In this document: in pieces, positions 41,961-54,010 of the stretch
Position numbering within the stretch: position 1 is the first letter of the stretch
Layout: every line of letters begins with the position of its first letter
Assembly (NCBI GenBank): GCA_030035585.1
Contig: CM057466.1
Coordinates: 113,772,182 to 113,836,181 of the forward strand
Length of the DNA stretch: 64,000 nt
From: Dugong dugon
Taxonomy: Eukaryota > Chordata > Mammalia > Sirenia > Dugongidae
Direction of reading: 5' to 3'
Program-made: the position numbers and the translations under genes
Notes under the pieces: generated by a model
Seen by the model: only the letters and a program-made list of their open reading frames with translations
Told to the model about the DNA's origin: nothing
The model's database searches: none

Positions 41961-42439
41961 GAGATGGGATGAGGATGGAGGGAGGTCTCTGGGGACCCCC
42001 CCCCCTTCCCTCCTTACTCCAGTCTGTTTTCCCTTTCATCCCTCACTGAAACACCAGCGTGTTCAATGGTTTTGAATGTTTCAGATAGAAATGTACTTCA
42101 AATAGAAATGTGCTTCAATTATCACATCAGTGATCTCAGCTACTGAAATGTCCTCTTCCACTGTAGTCTTCCCTGACTTGATACAGCACTGTTGTATATT
42201 ATTACAAGTCATAATAATCTATAATATATAAATCTCTTACAGACTGGGTTCTGTCTCTCTGGTTGTTCCTTTTCCTTCTGAATTCTCATCTTTTGGTATC
42301 TCCTCCTCAGGCAGTGGCTTATGTCCTCTTCTCGCCTCAATCTGCAAATTCTCCATCTATTCTTTCTGCATTAGTTAGCATCCGTGTGCCAATGGATCCC
42401 ACACAAAATCTTTACCTGTGCCTCTTTTTTCCCCACATG
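41961..42439. other. No gene seen; contains a C10 run
   Basis: GGACCCCCCCCCCTTCCC at about 41994-42009 and two near-copies of AAATAGAAATGT (42080-42110). No recognised repeat. Confidence 0.5.
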
Positions 42440-45155
42440 TCTTGTCAGTCTGTCATACTGTGGTGGCTTGTGTGTTGCTGTGATGCTAGAAGCTATGCTA
42501 CCAGTATTTCAAATACCAGCAGGGTCACCCATGGTGGACAGCTTTCAGCTGAGCTTTCAGACTAAGACAGACTAAGAAGAAGGACCTGGAGGTCTACTTC
42601 TGAAAAATTAGCCAGTGAAAACCTTATGAATAGCAGCAGAACACTGTCTGATACAGTGCTGGAAGGCACTCAAAATACGACTGGGGAAGAGCTGCCTCCT
42701 CAAAGTAGAGTTGACCTTAATGACATGGATACAGTCAAGCTTTTGGGACCTTCATTTGCTGGTGTGGCACAACTCAAAATGAGAAGAAACAGCTGCAAAC
42801 AATCATTAATAATTTGAAGATGGAATGTATGAAGTATGAGTCTAGGAAAATTAGAAGTTGTCAAAAATGAAATGGAACGCATAAACATTGATATCCTAGG
42901 CATTAGTGAGCTGAAATGGATTGGTATTGGCCATTTTGAATCAGACAATCATATGGTCTAAGTGCCAGGGATGACAAATTAAAGAGGAATGGTGTTGCAT
43001 TCATCGTCAAAAGGAATATTTCAAGATTTATCCTAAAGTACGACGCTGTCATTGATAGGATAATATCCATATGCCTACAAGGAAGATCACTTAATATAAC
43101 TATTATTCAAATTTGTGTACCAACCACTAGTGCCAAAGATAAGAGCCAAAGTATAACCTGGAGTATATTCCACCTGAATTAAGAGACCATCTCAAGAACA
43201 GATTTGACTCATTAAACCCTAATGACTAAAGACCAGACAAGTTGTGGAATGACATCAATGACATCAAACATGAAGAAAGCAAGAGGTCATTAAAAAGACA
43301 GGAAAGAAGTAAAAGACCAGAATGGATGTCAGAAGAGACACTGAAACTTGCTCTTAAACATAGAGTAGCTAAAACAAAAGGAAGAAATGATGAAGTAAAA
43401 GAGCTGGACAGAAGACTCCAACGGGCAGCTTGAGAAGACAGAGTATTATAATGAAATGTGCAAAGACCTAGAGTTAGAAAACCAAAAGGGAAGAACATGC
43501 TCAGCATTTCTCAAGCTGAAAGAATGAAGACAAAATTCAAGCCTTGAGTTCCAGTATTGAAGGATTTTACGGGCAAAATATTAAACAACGCAGGAAGCAT
43601 CAAAAGAAGATGGAAAGAATATACAGAATCACTGTACCAAAAGTAATTGGTTGATGTTCAACCATTTCAGGAGGTAGCATATGATCAAGAACCCATGGTG
43701 CTGAAGGAAGAAGTCGAGCTTCACTGAAGGCACTGGTGGAAAACAAGGCTCCAGAAACTGTTGGAATACCAATTGAGATGTTTCAACAAATGCATGCAGC
43801 GCTGGAAGTGCTCACCTGTCTATGCCAAGAAATTTGGAAGACAGCTACTTGGCCAACTGACTGGAAGAGGTCCGTATTTGTACCCATTCCAAAGAAAGGT
43901 GATCCAACAGAATCCGGAAATTATTGAACAATATCATTAATATCAAACACAAGTAAAATTTTGCTGAAGATCATTCAGGGAACTGCCAGAGATTCAAGCG
44001 GGATTCAGAAGAAGACATGGAAAGAGGGATATCATTGCTGATGTCAGATAGATCTTGGCTGAAAGCAGAGAATACCAGAAAAATGTTTACTTGTGTTTTA
44101 TTGACTACGCAAAGGCATTCGACTGCATGGATCATAACAAATTATGGATAACATTGTGAAGAATGGGAATCCTAGAGCACTAGGAGGAGCCTGTACATAG
44201 ACTAAGAGGCAGTCGTTGGAACAGAACAAGGGGATGCTTCATGGTTTAAAATCAGGAAAGATGTGTGTCAGTATTGTATCCTTTCACCATACTTATTCAG
44301 TCTGTATCCTGAGTAAATAATCTGAGAATCTGGACTATATGAAGAAGAACAGGGCATCAGGATCGGAGGAAGACTCATTAACAAGCTGCGATATGTAGAT
44401 GAGAAAACCTTGCTTGCTGCAAGTGAAGAGGACTTGAAGCACACACTGATAAAGATCAAAGATTACAGCTTTCAGGATAGATTACACCTTAACATAAAGA
44501 AAACAAAAATCCTCACAACTGGACCAATAAGCAACATCATGATAAATGGAGAAAAGATTGAAGTTGTCAAGGATTTCATTTTACTTGGACCCACAATCAA
44601 TCAGTGCTTATGGAATCAGTAGTCAAGAAATCAAATGATGCCTTGCATTGGGCAAATCTGCAAAAGACATGTTTAAAGTTTAAATGTTTAAAAAAGCAAA
44701 GATGTCACTTTAAGGACTAAGGTGCACCTGACCCAAGTCATGGTGTTTTAAATCATCTCATGTGCGTGTGAAAGCTGGGCAATGAATAAGGAAGATCAAG
44801 GTAGAGTTGATGCCTTTGAATTATGGTGTTGGAAAAGAATATTGAATACATCATGGACTGCCGGAAGAATGAACAAATCTGTCATGGAAGAAGTACAGCC
44901 AGAATGCTCCTTAGAAGCATCGATGGCAAGACTTCTTCTCACGTACTTTGGATATGGACATCATGCTTGGTAAAGTAGAAGGTCAGCTAAAAAGAGGAAT
45001 ACCCTCAGCAAGAAGGATTGACACAGTGGCTGCCAACAATGAGCTCAAGCCTAACAGCAATTGTGAGGATGGTGCAGGATAGGGCAGTGTTTTGCTCTGT
45101 TGTACACAGGGTTGCTATGAGTCGGAACTGACCTGAGGGCACCTAACAACAACAA
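42440..45155 (+). mobile_element. BovB-like RTE LINE, longest copy (~2.7 kb)
   Basis: It starts near TGTCAGTCTGTCATACTGTG, a block shared with 48290 and 11990, passes the 5' leader (GAAGGACCTGGAGGTCTACT, GGGAAGAGCTGCCTCCTCAA), the ORF and the 3' end, and closes with GGGCACCTAACAACAACAAC. A full RTE of this type is about 3.2 kb. The shortfall is mostly in the endonuclease. I see no clear target duplication, so the 5' boundary is uncertain. The 3' end is the likely source of the SINE tail. Confidence 0.93.
42830..44985 (+). pseudogene. RTE ORF remnant: endonuclease, RT and C-terminal domain
   Basis: Visible in order across frames: endonuclease start with INIDILGISELKWIGIGHF (42885-42935) and a VPTTSAKD block (43115-43140). 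A linker WNDINDIKHEESKRSLKRQE follows. RT blocks are ETVGIPIEMFQ and DWKRSVFVPIPKKGDP (43860-43910), FIDYAKAFDCMDHNKLW (44098-44150) and LRYVDEKTLLAASEEDL (44387-44437). The C-terminal block is DAFELWCWKRILNTSWTAGR (44808-44868) and VQPECSLEASMARL. The usual YADD catalytic box reads YVDE. Stops and frameshifts are frequent, and most of the endonuclease between about 43140 and 43190 is deleted. Inactive. Confidence 0.93.
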
Positions 45156-45462
45156 CTTCTCTTCTGAGCTCCTTACCCTACCTGCCTTCTTGACATTTCT
45201 ATTTGGACAGTTCATATGCTTAGCGTTTGGAATTTTGTGGGCTTGCCATATATATGTGTTTGATGACACTTTGGTGCAGTTGTGGGAATGCTTTCACCTA
45301 GTTGCAGAATCTGTAAAGGCAAATTACAGCATTAATCTGGGATAGGTTTTTCCCCAAACAGGTATGGTGGAATAAGTGAGGTTATTTTAGTATGTTTAGT
45401 ATACTAAGGTCAGATGATTAAAGAGCTGAGTATGGAAGGCTGAGTGATGTGTTATGGGCTGA

Positions 45463-45625
45463 TAAACCAACACCCATTGCTGTTGAGTGGATTCCAACTC
45501 ATAGTGACACCACAGGACAGAATCAAACTGCCCCATAGGGTTTCCAAGGAGTGGCTGGTGGATTTGAACTGCTGACCTTTTGGTTAGCAGTCATAGCTCT
45601 TAACCACTGTGCCACCAGGGCTTCA
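45463..45625 (-). mobile_element. AfroSINE, short form, reverse
   Basis: AACACCCATTGCTGTTGAGT, GTTTCCAAGGAGTGGCTGGT, CTGACCTTTTGGTTAGCAGT, head CCACTGTGCCACCAGGGC. Confidence 0.94.
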
Positions 45626-46943
45626 ATGGGCAGGTAACCTGGGTCAAAACAGAAGATCAGGGTGCTGGAAGCCTAGGTAATGGGGATTAGAGAGGGTTAT
45701 AAGAAAGTAATTTCAGAGACTAAGTGTTGGAGATTATCATTTTGAAGGGGAGTAGTTCCAGGTGGTGACATGATCCAGGGTGTCTCACTGAGATAGAGTA
45801 AAGTTGATTGTAGTTGAAGGTATTCAGACTTAATTGATCCAGGAATAATGGGGGCCCACATGATTGTTGAGAACACCCCAGATTGCTGCAGGGTTTGGGG
45901 TATGGAAGAATGGTTCTGTCTCCAGTGATAGGGGAGAGTGGCTGGGAGGCCAGGGGCAACCACATGGCCATGTTTACAGGATACTCTAGCCGGATGGTGT
46001 GAGCCTGAGAGGGTGACAATGGCAGCCTGGGGTGGCAGTGGGGGGTCCCCCCTCTCCCCACTTCCCATTCCCCCACTAATCTTGTGAGCTGCAGGGAGTG
46101 GGAGGATTAGCAGCTCCTATCTCTGAAGGCTGTAAAGAAACAATGCCCTAAGAGAAGTGCCAGCTTTCAGATTAAGGCAAGGAAATGGGGAAATTTTTCT
46201 GCAAAACAGAGGATGCAGAGGAGTCTGCACTCAATGTAATGAGGATCCCAGGAGGTAGAAGCGGGGTTTGTGTGTCAGTATTGAGAAGAACCAGGGATAA
46301 GAATGAAGGATACGGGACTGAGAGATTATTCAAGAGAGCAACCCTCACTATTTACTGATACAGGAATGCTGCAAGGAGATATCCTAAGATGTAAGGAGCT
46401 TCCAATCCCTTAACTTTAGGCTGAGGGCTGCGTGCATCTGTGAATCAAACGCAGAGTGCCAGGAAGTGTCTGGCTGGATATCAGAGAGGGTGTGGGGATT
46501 TCTTCCAAATTGACAAAGGAGCAGGAGGGTCCCAACTAGGGCAACACCCAGGACAGTTTGGACCAGAAGCAAGGGGTCTGGTGCAGCCAGTGTGAGCACA
46601 TGGGTGAGCAAAGTGTTGGCACACAGTTTGGCCTGTGGTTGCAGCTAGATACATATATTTGCTCAACAAATGAATACAAAGGAGCCAGTTCCAAATGGTG
46701 CTGGCAAGAGCCCCAGTTTGATGCGAGGGCTAGAGCTGTGCCCAGGTGCTGCAGAGGGGCCCTGAGCGCCTTCTCCCGGGAGCTTGGCTCATCACACTGT
46801 AGCATGCCTGTCTCCTTTTCACTCAGGACATGATCCTTCTCCACACTACTTCTTAGTGATGCTCTGCTCTTGGTATGGAGTTGCCTTCTGGGAATACAGG
46901 GGAAAAAAAAGAGAGAGATCAGATTTCTACATTCATTAATCTT
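45626..46943. other. No gene seen; GC-richer unique sequence
   Basis: About 1.3 kb. Several 75-120 codon frames overlap on the minus strand (45697-46076, 46384-46844) with no recognised domain and no splice-site logic, so I call them chance in GC-rich sequence. GGGGAAAAAAAAGAGAGAGA at 46901-46916. Confidence 0.5.
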
Positions 46944-47143
46944 ATAGTAGAAGGTCAGTAAAAAAGAGCAAGACCCTGAATGAGATGGATTGACACAGTG
47001 GCTGCAACAACGGGCTCAAACATAACAATGATTGTGAGGATGGCGCAGGACTAGGCAGTATTTCGTTCTGTCGTACATAGGGACGCTATGAGTCAGAGGC
47101 AACTCAAGGGTGCCTAACAATAATAACAACAACAACATAGTAG
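46944..47143 (+). mobile_element. RTE LINE 3'-end fragment
   Basis: GTAGAAGGTCAGTAAAAAAG, GAATGAGATGGATTGACACA, AACAATGATTGTGAGGATGG, and CCTAACAATAATAACAACAA tail. ATAGTAG before and after the copy may be a short target duplication. Confidence 0.92.
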
Positions 47144-47810
47144 AGAAAGGAATAGAGCCATTATATAATAATGATCCATGTTGTACTTTAATTACCATTG
47201 TAGTCTTTGAGCATTTCAGGATGGAACCGAGTATCATCAGTTTCACTGAACTCTTATATTTCTTGCATCTGAACAGTTTTCTGATGCCTCATCTCCTCTG
47301 TAAAGTCGTTTTTCATTAAAGAGAATACACTATGCCTTTATTAACTGTGAACTTAATGCTGCTTCTTTAATCCCACAGTGTGCATTTGGCTTATTTAGGA
47401 ATTGAAGGTATGACTTAATTATATTTTTTGTGCATCACGTCTTCGGTTTCCTTCAGTCCTTTGTCTGTCCATAAATGCATTCTTAGTATTAGACTGCAAA
47501 TGCCCAAGGCAGGACACTTATGAATTTAACTCTAACCAGATCATACTGAATGTAAATGAATGTTTAATTCATTTTGGACTTATTTGTAAAATATTCTGAA
47601 AATTTTTGTGAAGATAACTGAAGAGGAGGGCAACTTGACTAGAATCTCCTAAAAAGGCAATAATATTTTTTCCCCTGTGTTTTATGCCTGGTATATACAA
47701 AAGGTGTGTCAAAAATATTTGATGAATAAAAGAAATAATTTCTCGCTTTCTTAGGATATAGTAAAGTCGGGTTTTAAAACCGTCCCTGAAGGCAAGCCAG
47801 CAATAGCGAA
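47144..47810. other. No gene seen; AT-rich unique sequence
   Basis: No recognised repeat or gene. Confidence 0.45.
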
Positions 47811-48255
47811 ATGTTGTCAGGTGCCGTCGAGTCGGTTCTGATTCATAGCGACCTCAGTACAACAGAACGAAACACTGCCTGGTCCTGTGCCATTCCCACG
47901 ATCATTCTTATGCTTGAGTCCATTGTTGCAGCCACTGTGTCAATCCATCTCATTGAAGGTCTTCCTCTTTTTCACTGACCCTCTACTTTACCAAGCATGA
48001 TGTCCTTCTCCAGGATCTGGTCCCTCCTGAGAACATGTCCCAAGTATGTGAGATGAAGTCTCACCATCCTCACTTCTAAGGAGCATTCTGGCTGTGCTTT
48101 TTCCAAGACAGAGTCATTTGTATTTCTGGCAGTGCGTGGTATATTTGATATTCTTTGCCAGCACCATAATTCATAGGCATCAATTTTTCGTCGGTCTTCC
48201 TTATTCATTGTCCAGCTTTTGCATGTATGTGAGGTGATTGGAAATACCATGGTGA
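47811..48255 (-). mobile_element. RTE LINE 3' segment, reverse
   Basis: GTTGTCAGGTGCCGTCGAGT at the tail side, TGTCAATCCATCTCATTGAA, TACTTTACCAAGCATGATGT, CATAATTCATAGGCATCAAT, TCGGTCTTCCTTATTCATTG then TCCAGCTTTTGCATGTATGT. It extends further into the ORF C-terminus than most copies here. Confidence 0.94.
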
Positions 48256-48261
48256 TTGAAA

Positions 48262-48630
48262 ACCCACACATCTGTCAGTTTGTCTTACTGTGGGGGCTTG
48301 CGTGTTGCTGTGATGCTGGAAGCTATGCCACTGGTATTTCAAATACCAGCAGGGTCACCCATGGTGGACAGATTTTGGTGGAGCTTCCAGACCAAGACAG
48401 ACTAAGAAGAAGGACCTGGAGGTCTACTTCTGAAAAATTAGCCAGTAAAAACCTTATGAATAGCAGCATAACATTGAAATAGTACCAGAAGATCAGTCCC
48501 TCAGGTTGGAAAATATTCAATATACGACTGGGGAAGAGCTGCCTCCTCAGAGTAGACCTTAACGATGACGGGGATGGAGTCAAGCTTTCGGGACCTTCAT
48601 TTGCTGATGTGGCATGACTCAAAATGAGTA
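48262..48630 (+). mobile_element. RTE LINE 5' leader segment, forward
   Basis: Homologous to 42450-42790: TCTTACTGTGGGGGCTTGCG, CACCCATGGTGGACAGATTT, AGAAGGACCTGGAGGTCTAC, AGCTGCCTCCTCAGAGTAGA, CATTTGCTGATGTGGCATGA, ending at CAAAATGAG. It points the opposite way to the adjoining 3' segment. Confidence 0.9.
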
Positions 48631-49122
48631 GTGAAATACATATATTCTGAAAGGGTAAATTTGTCAGTTGATGTGGTTTTGGTAGAAACATAACCAAAAA
48701 CATTATACATGTATAATATTCACCACCCCTGCTTATATTAATGTTACATGGGATATCTATTCATATACAGATCAGCTTTCTGAATGTACAATTGCATTTC
48801 TGGAGAAGGATGGTTCTCTTATGGTTAAGTTTGCTGTTATCTGTGTTTCTTATTGCGTTGTAAAGCTTGTTGAGAGAATGAGTACTCTATTCATCTTTGC
48901 CATCTTCCATAGCACATTTTAGATAACCAACATTGAATGACTAAGCAAATGAATAAATAATAACTAATTCCTTTTTCTTACATAAACATTTACATTTATT
49001 AATATATTAAATATAAATAGCACCCTTCTTAAAATTATATTTGAATACTTACTGCTTTATTACTGTTTATTATAAGACTTTGATAATCAGTCTAAATTTT
49101 ATTTGAAAATAAGAAAGCCAAT
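48631..49122. other. No gene seen; AT-rich unique sequence
   Basis: No recognised repeat or gene. Confidence 0.45.
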
Positions 49123-49192
49123 TCTAGTGGGTTTGAACCACCAACCTTTTATTTAGCAGCCGAGTGCTTAGTCACTGCACTACCAGGACTCC
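49123..49192 (-). mobile_element. AfroSINE head fragment, reverse
   Basis: AGTGGGTTTGAACCACCAAC, GCAGCCGAGTGCTTAGTCAC, TGCACTACCAGGACTCC. Only the tRNA-like head (B and A boxes) remains, so the 3' part was lost by deletion. Confidence 0.82.
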
Positions 49193-49869
49193 TTATATAA
49201 ATAACGAAGCCCTGGATAAATGTTTATTGCTGTCTACCTTAAATGTTATCAATAATCATATTATTATTACTTCTAAGATAATGCACTGTTTTCTTATTTA
49301 ATAAAGGAACACATTTTATATAGCTTGCAGTCTTTGTTGGAACCTATTGTGTCCCATGGAGGCATTTTGGTAAAGAGGATTCTAACTAGATCAAGGAATG
49401 CTGTCTCATCATTACCTGGCAAAGTCAAAATGGGGATAAAAGCTAAAAATGCAGGAGACTGTAAAAAAACTGTCTCCTATGAGTCATTAAGAACAATGAA
49501 CACTTGTAACAGAATTATATACTTTGGAAATTATAGCACTGCAAATATTTTTGTTTGATACACTCTGAGTTAATCAGTAGATATACTTATCTGTCTTTTG
49601 AGTTAATTATTGACATCATTTCTTTCCTTGAGTATCCAGCTCTTCAACATTTAGCACCCTACACATGATAGATGATGAATAAATATTGTTATTCTTTATG
49701 ATGACGGTGATATATTGCATTTCTGAAAATATTCTGACATACGATCTAGCTTATAAAGCTTTATAAAAGCCTACTCTTCTGTAGGCACAGATCCACTGTG
49801 CAAGATGAATAGTTCCCTAGTACCTGATAAATAAAAGAAGATGATTTAAGTGATGGGTGGGCTGTAATA
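49193..49869. other. No gene seen; AT-rich unique sequence
   Basis: The 78-codon frame at 49325 has no recognised domain. Confidence 0.45.
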
Positions 49870-50130
49870 TTGCCATTGGTCTCCTGCCTTCATTCTCAAA
49901 ACCTCCAACCCTTCCTTTGCACTGTTAATAGAGAGACCTTTCTAAAATATAAATCATGGCCACACCTGGCCCCTTACTCTCCCTCCAGCTTAAAGTGTTT
50001 TGAGAAAAGAATCCACACTCGTGACATGCAGAGGAGTTTAACACCTGATCGTCCCTCCCAACAAGATCCCTCTCCTGACCCACTGTGAGGCACCTGCTCT
50101 TCTCTGTGGTTTGGTGTGGGGAAGAGCTGG
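49870..50130 (+). mobile_element. L2 LINE fragment (coding-end region)
   Basis: TTGGTCTCCTGCCTTCATTC, CACTGTTAATAGAGAGACCT, TTCTAAAATATAAATCATGG, CCTGGCCCCTTACTCTCCCT and GAATCCACACTCGTGACATG follow the L2 ORF end region. No frame remains. Confidence 0.7.
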
Positions 50131-51417
50131 GCTCCAGTTAAGCATGGCTTGTTTTCTTACAGATGCTGTGAATTAATGTATATGTGCAGAGACCTGTGGG
50201 TAAATCTGCAAACCACTGGGGCGAGTTAACCGTTATTGTGATTAATTCATTCAACCTTAAAATTGGGCAAGACTTTAGGAATCATATAATCTAACACATT
50301 AAAAAAGTAGAATAATGAAGGTTATATAATAATTGGTATAAAAGTCAAGTTAGAGAAGTTTTGTGGTATTCATTTCTTTGCTCTTTTTTTGATGCTATGC
50401 TTTTTGGCTCTAATATATGTCTTCTTCCCAACTCTAGAGCTATTTACACTTATTAAAATCAAGTGAACAAATTAGTAAATATTTTTGACAGTATCTTGGT
50501 CATGTTTTACACGTTCGGCCCATTCTGGTCATTTAAAATACTATATTTATCCTTGTTAGCTTCTTTGTAATCCAAATGGACTAGAAAGATTGATCTTGTG
50601 CTGTGTTTTTCTTATGTAGATATTCTCCGAACTTTTAAATATTTTTCTGGCTTTTTTCTACTACAATAATGTGTTATTTTTGGTAAAAACAAAACCAAAA
50701 TTTTAAGTTTCACAAATTAAATTTCAAATAATTCTGTGTGTTATAAAAGGGAAAAGTACAGAGTCATCATATTTTCTGTTGACAAATTTCTTTAGAGTAA
50801 AAAGTTATGATTAAGGCAGTAGGTGGCGTAATTACTATTATATATCAGCGATAAGAGTAGACAAGTTATATACCCAGCCAGCATTCTCTTGGTGTGGCTA
50901 CTGTGTTAACCCACCAACCCACAATTGCCTCAGAGTAGCATTGGTATGTGGCTACCTTGACTGTTAGTTGAGATGGTCATCGATGAGTTCGTCTAAACCA
51001 GGCATAAGGACTGCAGTGGGACCAAAGATAAAATGAGTCCAAGTGGGTTAACCTGTGCTTTGTTGTGATAAATACATACCAAAGATGACATTATGCAGCT
51101 TTCTGTAAGAAACAAAGACATCTACCCCTCAGTGGGACAATTCCTGAAAAAAGTACCGTATGTTGAGCCTATTGATGTTTGTGTGGTCATAATCTCCAGA
51201 AAGTAAGTACTATGAAAGGGTTTCTTATGCAGAAGACATTATATAATCAATAACATCAAGGTCTTCCACAAATGTTAACAAAAGAATGGTAAATGGATGG
51301 ACAAAAATGTCTTTATGCATCATAGGATGTTAGATCTTCTAGTAAATATGAGAACTTTGCTGGAGTTTGAGTTTTTCTCTTCTAGACTTCACTGTGAATT
51401 CTGTTCATGTATACATG
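50131..51417. other. No gene seen; AT-rich unique sequence
   Basis: About 1.3 kb. No repeat or gene recognised. Confidence 0.45.
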
Positions 51418-51426
51418 GCAGTGACA

Positions 51427-51579
51427 AACCAAACCGTTGAGTTGATTCCAACTCATAGCGACCCTGTAGGACAGAGTAGTACTGCCCTATAGGGTTTCCA
51501 AGGAGCAGCTGATAGAATCAAACTGCTGACCTTTTGGTTAACAACCAAGCTCTTTAACCACTGTGCCACCAGGGCTCCA
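51427..51579 (-). mobile_element. AfroSINE, short form, reverse
   Basis: It is flanked by GCAGTGACA (51418-51426, 51580-51588), a 9-bp perfect duplication. AACCGTTGAGTTGATTCCAA, ACTGCCCTATAGGGTTTCCA, head CACTGTGCCACCAGGGCTCC. Confidence 0.96.
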
Positions 51580-51696
51580 GCAGTGACAGAAGGCATTAAA
51601 AATTAAGAATTCATTTACCTAGAACTCAAATCTATTCAATTTTCTTCTCTTCATGTTGGCCTGAGATATGGTTACTGTAACTAATGGTTTTTGAAC

Positions 51697-52158
51697 CATA
51701 TTAGATTCCTAGGACTGTTATAACAAATTACCACAAACTTGTTGACTTAAAACATTTATTCTCACAGTTCTGGAGGCCAGAAGTCCAAAGTCAAGGTGTT
51801 TCCAGAGCCTTTTCCCCTCTGAAGGCTCTAGGGAAGATTCTCCTTTGCTTCATTCAGCTTCTGCTGACTCCAGGTGTTCCTTGGCTTGTGGCTGCATCAC
51901 TCCAATCTCATACTCGGTCTTCACATGGACTTCTCTTTGTACTGTGTGTACGTCTCCTCTGTGCCTCTTATAAGAACACTTGCCATTGGATTTAGGGTCC
52001 ACCTGGATAATTCAGGATGACCTCATCTTGAGATCTGTAGCTTAATTACATCTTCAAAGACCATTTTGCAAATAAGGTCACATTCACAAGTTCCAAGGGC
52101 TAGAACATGAATACATTTTTAACCCACTAAACTACCCACCATTCAACCCACTACAAGG
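51697..52158 (-). mobile_element. MLT1-like MaLR LTR, reverse
   Basis: ACTGTTATAACAAATTACCA, TTATTCTCACAGTTCTGGAG, TTCCTTGGCTTGTGGCTGCA, TCTTATAAGAACACTTGCCA, TAATTACATCTTCAAAGACC and GCAAATAAGGTCACATTCAC in MLT1 reverse order. About 460 bp, near full length, solitary. Confidence 0.88.
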
Positions 52159-53071
52159 GTCAACCCCTTGAACTATTGGAAGAGGCAAAAAAGCGTATTA
52201 TATGAGCTCTCAACACCAACTTTCAAAACCAAAGTCTAAAACCAGGGTCCTAGGGGAAAAATGCCCAAGGACAGTGGTATGGCCACTACTTCAATAATGA
52301 GCTCCTCGGATCACCACCTGAGTCTTTGAAAAGACAAAATTCCAGGTGAGTACCACCATGAACTGGCAAAAGAGAAGTCGTATAAGAAAAGTTGCAACTT
52401 GTAGCTAAGCAGGTTTTAATTACTCATATCCAGCCCAAGCAAAGCCTTATTTAATAAAATATTCGAATGTGTTATATTTAGTTATTCACTGATAAAGTAA
52501 TTAATCTGAGAGGTAATTGCCTTTACAAACTAATTGACTTAGAATGTCTCCAACTAAAATTAATCAAAGTGAACATGAGCTGTTGGCAGTGGCAAAAAGA
52601 TGGTTTGCAGTTTAGGATACACTGAGTCCTCGTGGAATTCTATAATATATGGGTTTTATAGATCACTTCGATGATGCTCTTGATCAGGAAAGTCTTTTTG
52701 TTTGTACCTATATCCACCAGATAGTGTTATTCCTCTTCACGTATACAATGGAGACGTGGACATAATCCTGTTTTAGTTTTTCTAGAGTCATGTGCTATCC
52801 ATGCAGAACAGCCTGTCCTTGAAAAAAGTCACGTCCCCCCTTCTACAGGCATCTATGTTTAAATATTTCTTTAAATATGCTGATGCAATTTTGGCAATGG
52901 TTTGGTTTTTATCCAATTATTTATTGAAAATGCAAAACTCTGCAAGGATTAATCCATAAATCTGGCTATCCACATTGCCAAGTGAAAAATGAGGTTTGCA
53001 TAATAACTCAGTGACTTTAGGACAGTTTTAAATGTCAGTCTAGTAGGTTTGATTAAAAAAATAGATGGATT

Positions 53072-53102
<31 letters not shown>

Positions 53103-53394
53103 CTCCAGGGGCTCTTTTGAGTTATCTAGCTTAGTTATAAAGTTACAAATGTCAGTTATAAAATTATAAATCTGATTTATAGATAATTTATAATTTGTGG
53201 TAAATGGATTGACTTTGCTTAGAGCATTATTGGCTCTTTCAATATAATAGCCTAGTGTGGTTCTACTACAATACATCATTTTGCTGAGTCATACTCATCC
53301 CTTGCTCAGAGAAAATTGTTGAAAGGCTGAAAAGGTGAATGGTAATTAAACTATTGTTATAGCTGCCTTTTGCATGGTCTGATAGAAACTAAAC
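52159..53394. other. No gene seen; AT-rich unique sequence
   Basis: About 1.2 kb, no interspersed repeat recognised apart from the (TA)n listed separately. Confidence 0.45.
53079..53102. repeat. (TA)n microsatellite
   Basis: TATATATATATATATATATA, about 12 units, uninterrupted. Confidence 0.95.
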
Positions 53395-54010
53395 TCAGTG
53401 TGCCCAAACCAGAATTCATTTCACTCATCCCCACATCCCCAACCTGCATCTGCCCCTCTGCCCTGAGTTAGAGTATCAACATGCAAGTCAGAGACACCCA
53501 GCCCAGAACCATCATTTTTTTTTCTCATCTTAACCCTCCATTTTTTTTTTTGAGAATTGTCTCAGAGCTTGTTCCCACTTCCTTTTCCCACCATCAGTGC
53601 TGACCTTCAGGTTCTCATGGTCACGCACCTGGACAGCAGGCTGCTCACTGGTCTGGACTGAGACTCTTTCCTTCAGTCCATCTTTCCATGACTTGCTTAG
53701 TTACCTCCCTAAATGGGAAATATGTTCTGGCAATGCATTGGCTTTGCATGAACTTGAGGATAAAGTTCAAAGCCCATAGTTTGCTGTGAAGTGATTGTCA
53801 TGATTCATCCCTAGCAGATCTTCAAAGCCCTACCTCTGTCACCTAATCTCATGGACCCACACTTTAGCGATATAGCCCTGTTCAAAGTCCTTTAACAAGG
53901 ATCTGACCTCACACCTTCACAATGTTTAGTGTTCTTGCTCTTGTTCCACATGTCCCTCATCCTAGCTCAGGACAACTCTGAGCAACATCCCAGCTCCTCA
54001 TGGGATGGAT
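53395..54010 (+). mobile_element. L2 LINE, long degenerate fragment
   Basis: CCAGAATTCATTTCACTCAT and CCAACCTGCATCTGCCCCTC, then GAACTTGAGGATAAAGTTCA, TCAAAGCCCTACCTCTGTCA, TGTTCTTGCTCTTGTTCCAC in L2 order. Poly-T stretches at 53514-53522 and 53540-53550 break it. No intact frame. Confidence 0.68.

Noticed and set aside
45697-46844. Cluster of 75-123 codon minus-strand frames
   Set aside because: Several frames overlap on the same strand with no domain or splice logic, as expected in GC-rich DNA.
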